A DNA stretch of 64,000 nucleotides, from positions 1 to 64,000 of the forward strand of contig NZ_LLZG01000414.1 of assembly GCF_001509475.1 (NCBI RefSeq), written 5' to 3'. Shown here piece by piece: positions 17,225-26,448 of this stretch. A program made the translations under genes and the position numbers. The stretch is from Streptomyces regalis. Lineage in GTDB: Bacteria; Actinomycetota; Actinomycetes; Streptomycetales; Streptomycetaceae. Below the pieces are notes generated by a model. That model made no database searches. It was not told the origin of the DNA and worked only from the letters and a program-made list of their open reading frames with translations. Numbering within the stretch: the stretch's first letter is position 1; each line of letters starts with the position of its first letter.

Positions 17225-19081
17225 GTGCAATCCCCCAACCCCCCACGACCGCCGTACCCCCCACGACCCGGGATGAGCCCGGGAGAGTCCGACCCTGATC
17301 TCCTCGCGCGCCTGGGACAGGCCGGGACGGACCCCCACGCCGTCGCCCTGCTGATGGCCAGGCACTGGCGCGCCACGTACGACTATGCCTCCATCTGCCT
17401 GGCGTCCACGGCAAGTTCGGCCTCCATGGTGGCCGCCGCGGCCTTCCATCGTGTGCTCGGCGGGCCGACTGCCGGCGCGCTGCGTCCCCAACTCCTCGCC
17501 GCTGTACGGGACCTGGTGAAGGTGTGGGCCGCCGATGGCGGTATTTCCGCCCTCCTGCCGGAACTCGGCAAACCGACCGGAGGGCGCGGGCTGCGCGCCG
17601 CGCGGTCCGTGACGCCCGAAAGGCGACAAATCGCCGAGCGTGCATTCCGGGCCCTTTCGGGCGCCTCGCAATGTCTCGTCTGGCACACCGAGGTCGAGGC
17701 GGAACCGATAACCATACCCGCTGGTCTGCTGGGGGTGGACGCGGGTACCGCGTCGGCATCACTGGAGGGGGTGCGTGAGCAATTCCGCAGGGGTTGTGTC
17801 CGTGCCCACCACGAACTCGCGCCCACCCGGGAATGCCGCTACTACAACCGTCTCCTCGACGTCCCCATTCGCCGGGGCGGCGCCCTGCTGCCCGATGTCC
17901 AGCAGCATCTGATGGACTGCCGTTACTGCCGTCATGCCGCAGAGCAGCTCAGCCATTTCGAGGGCGGCCTCGAAGTGCTCCTCGCCGAAACCGTGCTCGG
18001 CTGGGGCGCCCGGCGCTATCTCGACTCCCGGCCCGGGCGGGGCGGCTCCGAATCGGCGCCGGGTGCCCGCCCGCACCGCGGCGGACGGCACCGCCCGGCG
18101 CCTCTCGCCCCGTCGCGCGGGCGCGCGAAGGCCGTGGCGGTGGGCGTCGGCGTGACCTCCCTCGCCCTGCTCGTCACCGTGCTCACCGTCAAGGGCTGGT
18201 CCGAGGAGAGCGGCGTTCCCGACCCGGGGGCGACCTGGGGCGCGCCCAGCGGCCAGACCGTCCGCCCGGGCGCCGTGTCCCCGCCCTCGCCCTCGTCCGG
18301 GGGATCACCGTCGGCCGCCTCGGCCGAGGAACCCGTCGCGATCGCCCAGGGCAGGCTCCGCAACCTCGACCGCGGCCGGTGCCTGGACCTCCGGGACGGC
18401 GAGGTCCGCAGCGGTGCTCGAGCCCAGCTGGCGGAGTGCTCGTCCGCCGCGTCCCAGCAGTGGTCGTACCAGGCCAACGGTCTGCTGCGCAGCGCCGCCG
18501 TCCCCACCCTCTGCCTCGACTCCGACCCCGGCGCGGGCACGGTCGTCCTGGCGAACTGCCTCGCACATGCCGGCGAGGTGAGCTACGACCTCACCGTCCA
18601 CGGGGAGCTGCTGCCGCGCCGGTCGGACGGGCTGGCGGTCGCGTGCGGCAAGGGCAAGAGCGTGGTCGTCACCGAACGGGACGGTTCCGAGGCGCAGCGC
18701 TGGCTGCTCGACGGTGGCCTCGCGGACGTACGCAAGGCCGAGCCCGGGGAGGAGGAGAAGAAGCTGGAGGAGAAGGGAGGGGGCGGCACGCCCGCAGAGC
18801 CCGAGCCCGAGTCCCCGGACGCCGACGCCCCCGAGCCGCCCGAGGCCGACTCCCCGCGGGACGAGTCCGACCAGCCGGAGGAGGATCCGGAGCCGCAGTA
18901 CGAGACGCGCTACGTCCAGGACGATTCCGCCTCCGATACCGACTCGGGCTCCCATTCCGGCGGGCAAGCCGAGCCCGCCACCCGTGTCGATGCCGTCGTG
19001 CCCCTCCCGGCCGAGGCGCCGGCCCCGGTGTCCGCCGTCGTCGGCACGGCTACGACGACGGTCGATCCCGCCCTTCACTAG
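17225..19081 (+). CDS. Sigma-like/zinc-finger membrane protein with ricin-type lectin domain
   Basis: 618 residues. N-terminal ~220 residues look like a degenerate ECF-sigma/anti-sigma arrangement: DPDLLARLGQAGTDPHAVALL, MARHWRATYDYASICL, then a basic tail. Next comes HLMDCRYCRHAAEQL, an HxxxCxxC zinc anti-sigma motif. A single membrane span (AVAVGVGVTSLALLVTVLTV, ~residue 300) leads to an outer ricin-type beta-trefoil (GRCLDLRDGEV, AQLAECSSAASQQWSYQANG, LCLDSDPGAG, VACGKGKS, AQRWLLDGG). The tail is acidic and Pro/Glu-rich. The likely role is to sense or bind extracellular carbohydrate. GTG chosen because GGAAGGA stands about ten bases upstream. Confidence 0.75.
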   Translation: MQSPNPPRPPYPPRPGMSPGESDPDLLARLGQAGTDPHAVALLMARHWRATYDYASICLASTASSASMVAAAAFHRVLGGPTAGALRPQLLAAVRDLVKVWAADGGISALLPELGKPTGGRGLRAARSVTPERRQIAERAFRALSGASQCLVWHTEVEAEPITIPAGLLGVDAGTASASLEGVREQFRRGCVRAHHELAPTRECRYYNRLLDVPIRRGGALLPDVQQHLMDCRYCRHAAEQLSHFEGGLEVLLAETVLGWGARRYLDSRPGRGGSESAPGARPHRGGRHRPAPLAPSRGRAKAVAVGVGVTSLALLVTVLTVKGWSEESGVPDPGATWGAPSGQTVRPGAVSPPSPSSGGSPSAASAEEPVAIAQGRLRNLDRGRCLDLRDGEVRSGARAQLAECSSAASQQWSYQANGLLRSAAVPTLCLDSDPGAGTVVLANCLAHAGEVSYDLTVHGELLPRRSDGLAVACGKGKSVVVTERDGSEAQRWLLDGGLADVRKAEPGEEEKKLEEKGGGGTPAEPEPESPDADAPEPPEADSPRDESDQPEEDPEPQYETRYVQDDSASDTDSGSHSGGQAEPATRVDAVVPLPAEAPAPVSAVVGTATTTVDPALH

Positions 19082-19109
19082 TCAAGGAGCTCCAAGCTCC
19101 AGGAACTCC

Positions 19110-19136
19110 AGGGGCCACCCCGCCGGGGTGGCCCCT
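19110..19136 (+). terminator. Terminator after ricin-domain protein gene
   Basis: Stem AGGGGCCACCCC / GGGGTGGCCCCT of 12 bp with a GCC loop. Confidence 0.85.
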
Positions 19137-19270
19137 CCTTCGGCTCTCGGCGCCATTCGGCCGTTTCTCGTTCACTTCATTGACACGAGTCACTGACGCT
19201 CATAGTTTTCCCGCCGCACCCAGCAGCCCCCGCTTGACCCTCGACCGTGGACGAACGTGGAGGTGGACCG

Positions 19271-20827
19271 GTGATACGTCGTATGTCCGTCGCGCTGATG
19301 GCCCTCGCGGCCGCGCTCATCACCCCCGTACCCGCGCAGGCCGCCGACCCCCCTGTCGTCCGCACCGAAGCGGGCTGGGTGAGAGGCGAAACCACCGCCG
19401 AGGGACGGCAGTTCCTCGGCATCCCCTACGCCGAGCCGCCCGTCGGAAAGATCCGCTGGAAGCAGCCGCGGCCGGTCCGGCCCTGGCAAGGAGTGCGTAC
19501 GGCGGGGGACTTCGGCAACAAGTGTGTGCAGGGCGCGAGTTGGGACCCCGGCTACGAGCAGCCCAGCCACACCGAGGACTGTCTCGACCTCAATGTGTAC
19601 GTCCCCGAAGGCGCCGCACGCCGGGCCGTACTGGTCTGGTTCCACGGCGGAGGCCTCACCGCCGGGGCCGGTCAGGACATCGTCCCCGACGCCTTCGCAC
19701 GGCAGACCGGCACAGTCGTCGTGACCATCAACTACCGCCTCGGGGCGATGGGCTTCCTCGCCACGGCAGGCCTCGACGGCGAGGCGCGCGACGGGGTGTC
19801 CGGCAACTTCGGCATGCTCGACCAGCAGGCCGCGCTGCGCTGGGTGCGCGCCAACATCGGCCGCTTCGGCGGTGACCCCGGGCGCGTGACCATCGCGGGC
19901 GAGTCGGCGGGCGGCCGCTCGGTCTGCACCCAGCTGGCCTCGCCGAAGGCGAAGGGCCTGTTCCGGGCGGGGATCATCCAGAGCGGGGCGTACGACGACT
20001 GCGGCGCGCGTACGCACGAGACTGCCGTGGCGCAGGGTGCCGCCTTCGCGCAGAAGCTCGGCTGTGCCGACCTGACCTGCCTGCGCGCCAAGCCGGCCGC
20101 CGAGATCCTGGCCGCCCAGAACGGCTTCGACTGGGCGCCGGTCGTCGGCGGCGACTTCCTGCCGAGGCAGCCGGAGGAGGCGTTCGCGCAGGGGGCCGCA
20201 GCCGACGTGCCGGTCATGAACGGGGCCAACCAGGACGAGGGACGGCTGTTCGCCTTCGGCCGTTTCGACCTGAACGGCACCCCGCTCACCGCCGACCAGT
20301 ACCCGGCGGTCATGCGGGCGGACTACGGCGACGAGGCGCTCACGCGCTACCCCCTGTCGTCGTACCCCTCCCCGACCATCGCGTACGCCACCGCCCAGGG
20401 CGACCAGCTGTTCGCCTGCCCGGCGCTCCGCCTCGACGGCACGCTCGCCGGACGCGGCCCGGTCTACGCGTACGAGTTCGCCGACCGCACCTCCCCGCCC
20501 TTCGCCTCCCTGCGCAACCTCGGCACGGACTTCGACTTCGGCGCCACCCACGTCAACGAGGTGCAGTACCTCTTCAAGCACTTCGGCCTGCAGTCACCGC
20601 TGAACGCCGAGCAGCGGACGCTGGCGCGGCAGATGATCCAGTACTGGGGTTCCTTCGTCCGGGACGGAGTGCCCCGCGCCACAGGACAGCCCGCGATGCC
20701 GTCCCGGCCGGGGACGGTACTGACACTGCGCACATCGTCCGCCGACGGGAACGCGCTGAGTACCACCACGCACCATGAGCACCAGTGCAACCTCTGGGAC
20801 TCCGGGACCGTCACACAGAGCAGGTAG
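19271..20827 (+). CDS. Secreted type-B carboxylesterase
   Basis: 518 residues with a Sec signal peptide (IRRMSVALMALAAALITPVPAQA, cleavage after AQA). Catalytic features are the oxyanion loop WFHGGGLTAGAG, the nucleophile in GESAGGRSV, an acidic residue in NQDEGRLFAF and the His in GATHVNEVQYLF. EDCLDLNVYVPEG is a family signature. Hydrolyses carboxylic esters outside the cell; substrate unknown. GTG start after GGAGGTGG. The last residues run into a strong terminator. Confidence 0.92.
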   Translation: MIRRMSVALMALAAALITPVPAQAADPPVVRTEAGWVRGETTAEGRQFLGIPYAEPPVGKIRWKQPRPVRPWQGVRTAGDFGNKCVQGASWDPGYEQPSHTEDCLDLNVYVPEGAARRAVLVWFHGGGLTAGAGQDIVPDAFARQTGTVVVTINYRLGAMGFLATAGLDGEARDGVSGNFGMLDQQAALRWVRANIGRFGGDPGRVTIAGESAGGRSVCTQLASPKAKGLFRAGIIQSGAYDDCGARTHETAVAQGAAFAQKLGCADLTCLRAKPAAEILAAQNGFDWAPVVGGDFLPRQPEEAFAQGAAADVPVMNGANQDEGRLFAFGRFDLNGTPLTADQYPAVMRADYGDEALTRYPLSSYPSPTIAYATAQGDQLFACPALRLDGTLAGRGPVYAYEFADRTSPPFASLRNLGTDFDFGATHVNEVQYLFKHFGLQSPLNAEQRTLARQMIQYWGSFVRDGVPRATGQPAMPSRPGTVLTLRTSSADGNALSTTTHHEHQCNLWDSGTVTQSR

Positions 20828-20832
20828 GCTTC

Positions 20833-20867
20833 CCCGGCGCACGCTCACCGTTTGAGCGTGCGCCGGG
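20833..20867. terminator. Terminator after carboxylesterase gene
   Basis: Perfect 15-bp stem (20833-20847 with 20853-20867), loop CCGTT. Confidence 0.88.
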
Positions 20868-20900
20868 AACACAGGGTCCAGGACACGAGGAGAAGCGGCG

Positions 20901-21548
20901 TTGCACGTCCAGGAATGGCTCGAAACGGTGCCCCCACTCGCCATCTATCTGCTGGTCGGCGTGGTCATCGGTCTGGAGAGCCTGGGCATCCCGCTGCCCG
21001 GCGAGATCATCCTGGTCTCCTCGGCGCTGCTCGCCTCACAGCACGGTGAGATCAACCCCTTCGTGCTCGGCGCCTGCGCGACCGCGGGCGCGATCATCGG
21101 CGACTCCATCGGCTACGCCATCGGCCGCAAGGGTGGCCGACCGCTGCTGGCCTGGCTGGGCAAGAAATTCCCCAAGCACTTCAGCGAGGGCCACATCGCC
21201 ACCGCCGAGCGGTCCTTCCAGAAGTGGGGCATGTGGGCCGTCTTCTTCGGCCGCTTCGTCGCCCTCCTGCGCATCTTCGCCGGCCCCCTCGCGGGCGTCC
21301 TGCAGATGCCGTACTGGAAGTTCCTGATCGCCAACGTCTTCGGCGGCATCCTCTGGGCGGGCGGCACGACCGCGGTCATCTACTACGTGGGCGTGGTCGC
21401 CGAGTCCTGGCTGAAGCGCTTCTCGTGGCTGGGCCTGGTGGCAGCGGTCCTGATTGGCCTGACGTCGATGCTGATCATCAAGCGCAAGGCCAAGAAGGCG
21501 CAGGGCGCTCCGCGGGAGGCCGAGGAGATCGTGGTCGCTGCCGAGTAA
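20901..21548 (+). CDS. DedA-family membrane protein
   Basis: 215 residues, with GIPLPGEIILVSSALLAS, GDSIGYAIGRKGG, the conserved FFGRFVALLRIFAGPLAGVLQMP and several spans, then a basic tail (IIKRKAKKAQ). DedA proteins are needed for membrane homeostasis and some act as undecaprenyl-phosphate or phospholipid flippases; which applies here is unknown. TTG start after GAGGAGAAG. A second VTT-superfamily protein lies at 9.9-10.7 kb. Confidence 0.92.
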   Translation: MHVQEWLETVPPLAIYLLVGVVIGLESLGIPLPGEIILVSSALLASQHGEINPFVLGACATAGAIIGDSIGYAIGRKGGRPLLAWLGKKFPKHFSEGHIATAERSFQKWGMWAVFFGRFVALLRIFAGPLAGVLQMPYWKFLIANVFGGILWAGGTTAVIYYVGVVAESWLKRFSWLGLVAAVLIGLTSMLIIKRKAKKAQGAPREAEEIVVAAE

Positions 21549-21556
21549 TTTCGGCT

Positions 21557-21636
21557 GCGGGCCGGTGGGGGCTGGTCGCGCCCGCGCGGCGGTAGCCGCA
21601 TATTCAATGCAGCCCCGCGCCCCTTGGGGCGCTGCA
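21557..21636. repeat. Streptomyces intergenic repeat, copy 2
   Basis: Same family as 12945-13031. Its terminal palindrome GCGCCCC-TT-GGGGCGC (21617-21632) ends five bases before the stop of the carbonic anhydrase gene and can terminate both converging genes. Confidence 0.75.
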
Positions 21637-22164
21637 CTACCCGTGGGCTTCTCGGTGGGCCTTTGCCAAATCTGCGTACATCGTGCCGTTGAGCGTCACG
21701 CCCTGACGCTCTTCCTCGGTCAGCGCCCGCTTCACCTTCGCCGGCACCCCCGCCACCAGCGACCCGGGCGGCACCTGCATCCCCTGCGGCACCAACGCCT
21801 GCGCGGCCACCAGAGACCCGGCACCGATCACGGCACCGTTCAACACAGTCGCCCCCATCCCGATGAGACAGTCGTCCCCAACCGTCGCCCCGTGCACGAC
21901 GGCGTTGTGCCCGACCGACACCCGCGCCCCGATGCTCACCGGGAACCCGGGATCGGCATGCAGCGTGCAGTTGTCCTGGATGTTGGACTGAGCCCCGACG
22001 GAGATCCGCTCGACGTCGCCGCGCACCACCGCGCCGTACCAGACACTGGCCCCGGCCTCCAGCGTCACGTCCCCGATCACCGACGACGTCGGCGCCACGA
22101 ACGCCTCCCCGTCGATCTTCGGTTCCCTGCCCCCGATACCCATGACCAGCGCCTTGTGTGTCAT
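21637..22164 (-). CDS. Gamma-carbonic anhydrase family protein
   Basis: 175-residue left-handed beta helix. Hexapeptide turns and metal-ligand His residues appear in QDNCTLHADPGFPVSIGARV, VGHNAVVHGATVGDDCLIGM. This matches the gamma-class/YrdA-PaaY pattern with three His. Whether it hydrates CO2 is unproven for most members. Begins MTHKALVMGIGG; ends VTLNGTMYADLAKAHREAH. Confidence 0.9.
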   Translation of the reverse strand: MTHKALVMGIGGREPKIDGEAFVAPTSSVIGDVTLEAGASVWYGAVVRGDVERISVGAQSNIQDNCTLHADPGFPVSIGARVSVGHNAVVHGATVGDDCLIGMGATVLNGAVIGAGSLVAAQALVPQGMQVPPGSLVAGVPAKVKRALTEEERQGVTLNGTMYADLAKAHREAHG

Positions 22165-22274
22165 TGCCCTCTCCTCGCCGCCGACGTCGTAGACGAACCG
22201 TACGCCACCCGGTGGGGCGAAGATCACAGGCCCTCGACCTCATAAGGACGCCGAACGCTCAGTACGGTGAGCGG

Positions 22275-23072
22275 GTGCTCAAGCGCAAGAACACGTTCTC
22301 GTCCTGGCGGCGCAGCCTTACCCAGCGCGCCGTCCACGCGGGCTGGGCCTGGGCGCAGCGCATGGGCTCGGTGACCGCTGAGAACCCCGGCCGCTTCCAT
22401 TTCGGTTCGATCGGCGAAGCCACCCGCCTCGCCTTCCCTCTGGGCACCGTCTTCGGTGAGCCCTGGATCCACCTCGGCTCCCACTGCATCGTCGGCGAGC
22501 AGGTGACGCTGACCGCCGGTCTGATGCCCGACCTCGACCTCGGCCCCGAGCCGATCCTGCGCATAGGGGACGGCGTCGTGCTGGGCCGCGGCAGCCATGT
22601 CATCGCCGACACGACGGTCACCATCGGCAGCGACTGCTACTTCGGGCCGTACGTCTACGTCACGTCCACGAACCACTCGTACGACGATCCGCACGAGCCC
22701 ATCGGCAAGCAGTGGCCGCGGATGGAGCCGGTCGAGATCGGCCCGGGGTGCTGGATCGGCACCGGGGCCGTGATCCTGCCCGGCGCGCGGATCGGGCGGA
22801 ACGTGGTGGTCGCGGCCGGTGCGGTGGTCCGGGGTGTGGTGCCCGATCATGCCGTCGTGGCAGGGGCGCCCGCCCGTGTCGTACGGCGCTGGACGCCCGA
22901 CGACGGCTGGCAGCCGCCGCTGCGGACGCCGGCGCCGGTGCCGATCCCCGACGGCGTCACCCCCGAGCAGTTGCAGGCGCTGGCCGAGCTGGACGAGGAG
23001 ACGGCGGCGAAACTGGCGGCGTTGGACGAGGCAGCGGCCGCTCAACTGGCCCAGGTGGACGCGGAGTCCTGA
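22275..23072 (+). CDS. Hexapeptide-repeat acyltransferase
   Basis: 265 residues; LbH acetyltransferase domain with GSHVIADTTVTIGSDCYFGP, YVTSTNHSYDDPHEPIGKQW (active-site His and substrate loop), IGPGCWIGTGAVILPGARIG and VVRGVVPDHAVVAGAPARVV. The C-terminus has an Ala/Glu-rich coiled tail (ELDEETAAKLAALDEAAAAQ). Acetylates a sugar or small amine; substrate unknown. GTG start after GGTGAGCGG. Its stop is one base from the stop of the convergent transporter. Confidence 0.85.
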   Translation: MLKRKNTFSSWRRSLTQRAVHAGWAWAQRMGSVTAENPGRFHFGSIGEATRLAFPLGTVFGEPWIHLGSHCIVGEQVTLTAGLMPDLDLGPEPILRIGDGVVLGRGSHVIADTTVTIGSDCYFGPYVYVTSTNHSYDDPHEPIGKQWPRMEPVEIGPGCWIGTGAVILPGARIGRNVVVAAGAVVRGVVPDHAVVAGAPARVVRRWTPDDGWQPPLRTPAPVPIPDGVTPEQLQALAELDEETAAKLAALDEAAAAQLAQVDAES

Positions 23073-23073
23073 G

Positions 23074-23931
23074 TCAGCCGGTCGCCAGCAGCAGCGTGCC
23101 GACCAGCGCGAGCCCCGCACCCGCGGCCTGCACCGCCCGCAACCGCTCCCTGAGGATGCCGCGCGCGGCCAGGGCGGTCACCACCGGGTAGAGCGAGGCG
23201 AGTACGGCGGCCACGGTGACCGGGCCGTGGTGGGCGGCGACCACATAGGTGCCGTTCGCCGCGACATCGGCGAGGCCGACGAAGGCGAGCGCCGGCAGCG
23301 AGCGCCAGGGGAAGCCGCCGGCCGGGAGGGCGGCGCCGCCCCGCCGCACGGAGACGTACAGCGCGAGGCCGCCCGCCGCGACGTTGACCACGCGCTGGAC
23401 GAAGAGCGCCAGGAACAGGCCGGTGATGGTGGTCGACGCCTCCGCGATGAGCGCGAACACCGTGCCGAAGCCGAAGGCCGCGACCAGCGTGAGCAGGATG
23501 GCCTGCCGCTGTACCGGCGCGCCCCGCAGCTGCGGCCCGCCCGCGAGCACGACGCCGAGCACGGCGACCGCGATCCCCGCGACCTGCATCAGTCCGGGCC
23601 GCTCACCGACGAAGAGGCCCACACCGACCGGGACCGCCACTCCCACCGTGCCGAGCGGGGAGACCACGCCCATCGGGCCCAGTGCGAGCGCCTTGTAGAA
23701 GCAGAGCAGGGCGACCGGGCCCACCACACCGGCGGCGACCGCGAACCACAGCCGGCCACCGGCCTCGCTCCAGCCGCCGGTGGCCACCACGATCACGCCG
23801 AGCACGGTCGCGGCGATCGCCTGCGAGACGACGACCACCGTGAGTGCCGGGATACGCCGGGTCAGCAGTCCGCCGCCGAAGTCGGCCAACCCCCACAGGA
23901 GGCTGGTGGCCAGGGCGAAGAGTGCTGTCAC
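23074..23931 (-). CDS. EamA/DMT-family transporter
   Basis: About 285 residues and ten hydrophobic spans in two EamA halves (FALATSLLWGLADFGGGLLT; later VQRVVNVAAGGLALYVSVRR, VLASLYPVVTALAARGILRERL). DMT carriers export metabolites or amino acids. Divergent from an XRE-cupin regulator, 123 bases away, which probably controls it. GTG start chosen at VTALFALAT; an ATG 45 bases upstream is possible. Confidence 0.88.
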   Translation of the reverse strand: MTALFALATSLLWGLADFGGGLLTRRIPALTVVVVSQAIAATVLGVIVVATGGWSEAGGRLWFAVAAGVVGPVALLCFYKALALGPMGVVSPLGTVGVAVPVGVGLFVGERPGLMQVAGIAVAVLGVVLAGGPQLRGAPVQRQAILLTLVAAFGFGTVFALIAEASTTITGLFLALFVQRVVNVAAGGLALYVSVRRGGAALPAGGFPWRSLPALAFVGLADVAANGTYVVAAHHGPVTVAAVLASLYPVVTALAARGILRERLRAVQAAGAGLALVGTLLLATG

Positions 23932-24054
23932 GGGTGCCTCGCAGTACAGTTCGGTGCGCGATGGGGTCCAGCCCACCGTAGTGCAGTGAAATGAACCCTG
24001 TCATCCAGAATATTGGACTCCGGAAAGTGATGGGCGAATAACAATGGACGGAAT

Positions 24055-24627
24055 GTGGCGGACCTCGACCTGCTGACCCAGTCCCTGGCGCGCAACGTCA
24101 AGCACTGGCGCTCGGTGCGCGGCTTCACCCTGGACGTGCTAGCGGCCAGGGCCGGCGTCAGCCGCGGCATGCTCATCCAGATCGAGCAGGCACGGACCAA
24201 CCCGAGCCTCGGCACGGTGATCAAGATCGGCGACGCCCTCGGGATCAGCATCACCACCCTGCTGGACTACGAGCAGGGCCCGAAGGTGCGCGTCGTCTCG
24301 GCCGACCAGGTGGTACGGCTGTGGCACACCGACGCGGGCAGCTACAGCAGGCTCCTCGCGGGCACCGAGGCGCCGGGCCCGCTGGAGATGTGGGAGTGGC
24401 GGCTGATGCCGGGGGAGAGCAGCAGCTCGGACCCGCACCCCGCCGGCACCTTCGAGATCGTCCACGTCACGGTGGGCGAGCTGACCCTCACCGTCGAGGG
24501 CGCGGAGTACCGCGTCCCGGCCGGTGCGAGCGCGACCTTCGAGGCCAACGCCCCGCACACGTACGGCAATCAGGGCGACGTCCCGACGGAGTGGGTGCTC
24601 GCGGTGTCGGTGCCACCCGTCCGCTGA
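24055..24627 (+). CDS. XRE-family regulator with C-terminal cupin
   Basis: 190 residues: helix-turn-helix (FTLDVLAARAGVSRGMLIQI, EQARTNPSLGTVIKIGDALG) followed by a cupin sensor domain (GTFEIVHVTVGELTLTVEGA, FEANAPHTYGNQG). Such proteins repress small-molecule catabolic or export genes and release on ligand binding in the cupin. Divergent from the EamA exporter, its likely target. Confidence 0.9.
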   Translation: MADLDLLTQSLARNVKHWRSVRGFTLDVLAARAGVSRGMLIQIEQARTNPSLGTVIKIGDALGISITTLLDYEQGPKVRVVSADQVVRLWHTDAGSYSRLLAGTEAPGPLEMWEWRLMPGESSSSDPHPAGTFEIVHVTVGELTLTVEGAEYRVPAGASATFEANAPHTYGNQGDVPTEWVLAVSVPPVR

Positions 24628-24670
24628 GCCGTCCCGCCGACGGCCGACCCGGTGCTGTTAGCGTGCGGAC

Positions 24671-25228
24671 ATGGACGCACCCATCGGACACTTCGACAAC
24701 GCCACCCCCGCCCCCGACTGCCTCGACGCACTCACCCGCCCGGTCGCCGACGCCGTCCGTCGCTGGAGCGGCAGCGTCCCCGCCGACCAGATCATCTACG
24801 TCGAGACCGACCCGCAGTGGGCCGACACCGCCGTCTTCGTGGAGCACTACGGGCAGGAACTGCTCGAACAGTCCGCGAACTGCGTCGTCGTCGCGGGCAA
24901 GCGCGGCGGCGAGACGACGCTGGCCGCCTGCCTCGTGCTGTCCACCACCCGGGTCGACGTGAACGGCGTCGTACGCCGTCAACTCGGCGCCCGCAAGGCG
25001 TCGTTCGCCTCGATGGACACGGCGACCGGCGAGACCGGCATGGAGTACGGCGGCATCACCCCGATCGGACTGCCCGACGGCTGGCCGGTGCTGGTGGACT
25101 CAGCCGTCGTCGACCTGCCGTACGTCCTGGTCGGCAGCGGGCGTCGGCGAGGCAAGCTGCTGGTGCCGGGCAAGGCGTTCGCCGAGCTGCCGGGGGCGGT
25201 CGTACTGGAGGGGCTCGGCGTCGCCTGA
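24671..25228 (+). CDS. YbaK/EbsC-family aminoacyl-tRNA deacylase
   Basis: 185 residues; the YbaK fold appears in NCVVVAGKRGGETTLAACLV, TRVDVNGVVRRQLGARKASF, MDTATGETGMEYGGITPIGL and a C-terminal ALLEGLG-like end. Family members hydrolyse mischarged tRNA in trans; which tRNA is unknown. ATG start, 43 bases after the preceding gene. Confidence 0.88.
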   Translation: MDAPIGHFDNATPAPDCLDALTRPVADAVRRWSGSVPADQIIYVETDPQWADTAVFVEHYGQELLEQSANCVVVAGKRGGETTLAACLVLSTTRVDVNGVVRRQLGARKASFASMDTATGETGMEYGGITPIGLPDGWPVLVDSAVVDLPYVLVGSGRRRGKLLVPGKAFAELPGAVVLEGLGVA

Positions 25229-25230
25229 GC

Positions 25231-26376
25231 TCAGGCCACGGTGTGGTGCGCGAGGGCCAGATGCGGATCCGCCTCGCCCGGCGCCGGTGCCGGGTCGGCG
25301 TGGACCAGGGCCGCCGTGAGCCGGGGTACGGCGTGCAGCAGGGCGTGTTCGGCGTCGACGGCGATGGCGTGCGCCTGTCGTACCGTCGCCTCGCCGTCCA
25401 CGACGACCGCCACCTCGGCGCGCAGCCGGTGCCCGATCCAGCGCAACCGCAGCTCGCCCACCTCGCGCACGCCCGCGACCTCCCGCAGCGCCCGCTCGGC
25501 CCGGTCCACGAGGGCCGGGTCCACGGCGTCCATCACCCGCCGGAACACCTCGCGCGCGGCGTCCCGCAGCACCAGGACGATCGCGGCCGTGATCGCCAAC
25601 CCCACGATCGGATCCGCGAGTTGCCACCCCAGCGCCGCGCCGCCCGCGCTCAACAGGACGGCCAGTGAGGTGAATCCGTCGGTGCGGGCATGCAGTCCGT
25701 CCGCGACGAGCGCGGCCGAGCCGATCGCGCGGCCGACCCGGATCCGGTAGCGGGCCACCCACTCGTTGCCCGCGAACCCGACGAGCGCGGCCACGGCCAC
25801 GGCCGGGATCTGTTCCACGGGACGCGGATCGAGGAGGCGGTCGACGGCCGTCCACGCCGCGAAGGCCGCGGACGCGGCGATCGTCAGCACGATGGCGATG
25901 CCCGCGAGGTCCTCGGCCCGCCCGTAGCCGTAGGTGAAGCGACGCGTCGCCGCGCGCCGGCCCAGTACGAAGGCGATCCCCAGCGGTACGGCGGTCAGCG
26001 CGTCCGCGGTGTTGTGCACCGTGTCGCCGAGCAGCGCCACCGAACCGGAGGCGACCACCACCACCGCCTGGGCCAGCGCCGTCACGCCGAGCACGGCCAG
26101 CGAGACCCACAGCGCACGCATGCCGCGGGCCGAGGACTCCAGGGCGGAGTCGAGTTTGTCGGCGGTCTCGTGGGAGTGGGGTTTGAGGAGGTGGGCGAGG
26201 CGGTGGCGGAGGGGGGATTGGGTGTGCCGGTGCTCGTGCGCGCGTTCGTGCCGGTGTTCGCGTGTGTGCTCGTGGTGCTCGTGGTGCTCGTGGTGGTCGT
26301 GATGGCCGTGGTGCTCGTGCGTGTGCCCGTGACCGTCGTGGTGGTCGTCGTGCTTGTGAGAGTGCCCGTCGCTCAC
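25231..26376 (-). CDS. Cation diffusion facilitator (zinc/nickel/cobalt efflux)
   Basis: About 381 residues. N-terminus is an extreme His-rich metal-binding tract (many HDHHDGHGH-type repeats, residues 3-45). The CDF core follows, with six spans and family motifs SVALLGDTVHNTADALTAVP (span 2 metal site) and ALVADGLHARTDGFTSLAVL (span 5). A C-terminal cytoplasmic domain ends it. Exports divalent metal by proton antiport. GTG at 26374-26376 has AAGGGGA seven bases before it; an ATG 15 bases upstream is less favoured. Divergent from an ArsR/SmtB gene. Confidence 0.93.
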   Translation of the reverse strand: MSDGHSHKHDDHHDGHGHTHEHHGHHDHHEHHEHHEHTREHRHERAHEHRHTQSPLRHRLAHLLKPHSHETADKLDSALESSARGMRALWVSLAVLGVTALAQAVVVVASGSVALLGDTVHNTADALTAVPLGIAFVLGRRAATRRFTYGYGRAEDLAGIAIVLTIAASAAFAAWTAVDRLLDPRPVEQIPAVAVAALVGFAGNEWVARYRIRVGRAIGSAALVADGLHARTDGFTSLAVLLSAGGAALGWQLADPIVGLAITAAIVLVLRDAAREVFRRVMDAVDPALVDRAERALREVAGVREVGELRLRWIGHRLRAEVAVVVDGEATVRQAHAIAVDAEHALLHAVPRLTAALVHADPAPAPGEADPHLALAHHTVA

Positions 26377-26432
26377 AGCGATCCCCTTCATGTGCGTGGG
26401 AGTGGACGCGTGACAGCCCACGACGCCATTAT

Positions 26433-26448
26433 GTGCGTATGAGCGCAC
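26433..26448. promoter_or_regulatory. Operator for ArsR-type regulator
   Basis: GTGCG-TATGAG-CGCAC, a perfect 5-bp inverted repeat that covers the start codon of the ArsR-type gene and lies between it and the CDF gene. Confidence 0.5.

Noticed and set aside
26220..26390. Tandem repeat rich in GTG/CTCGTG
   Set aside because: It is the coding sequence of the His-rich N-terminus of the CDF exporter, so the repeats follow from the protein.
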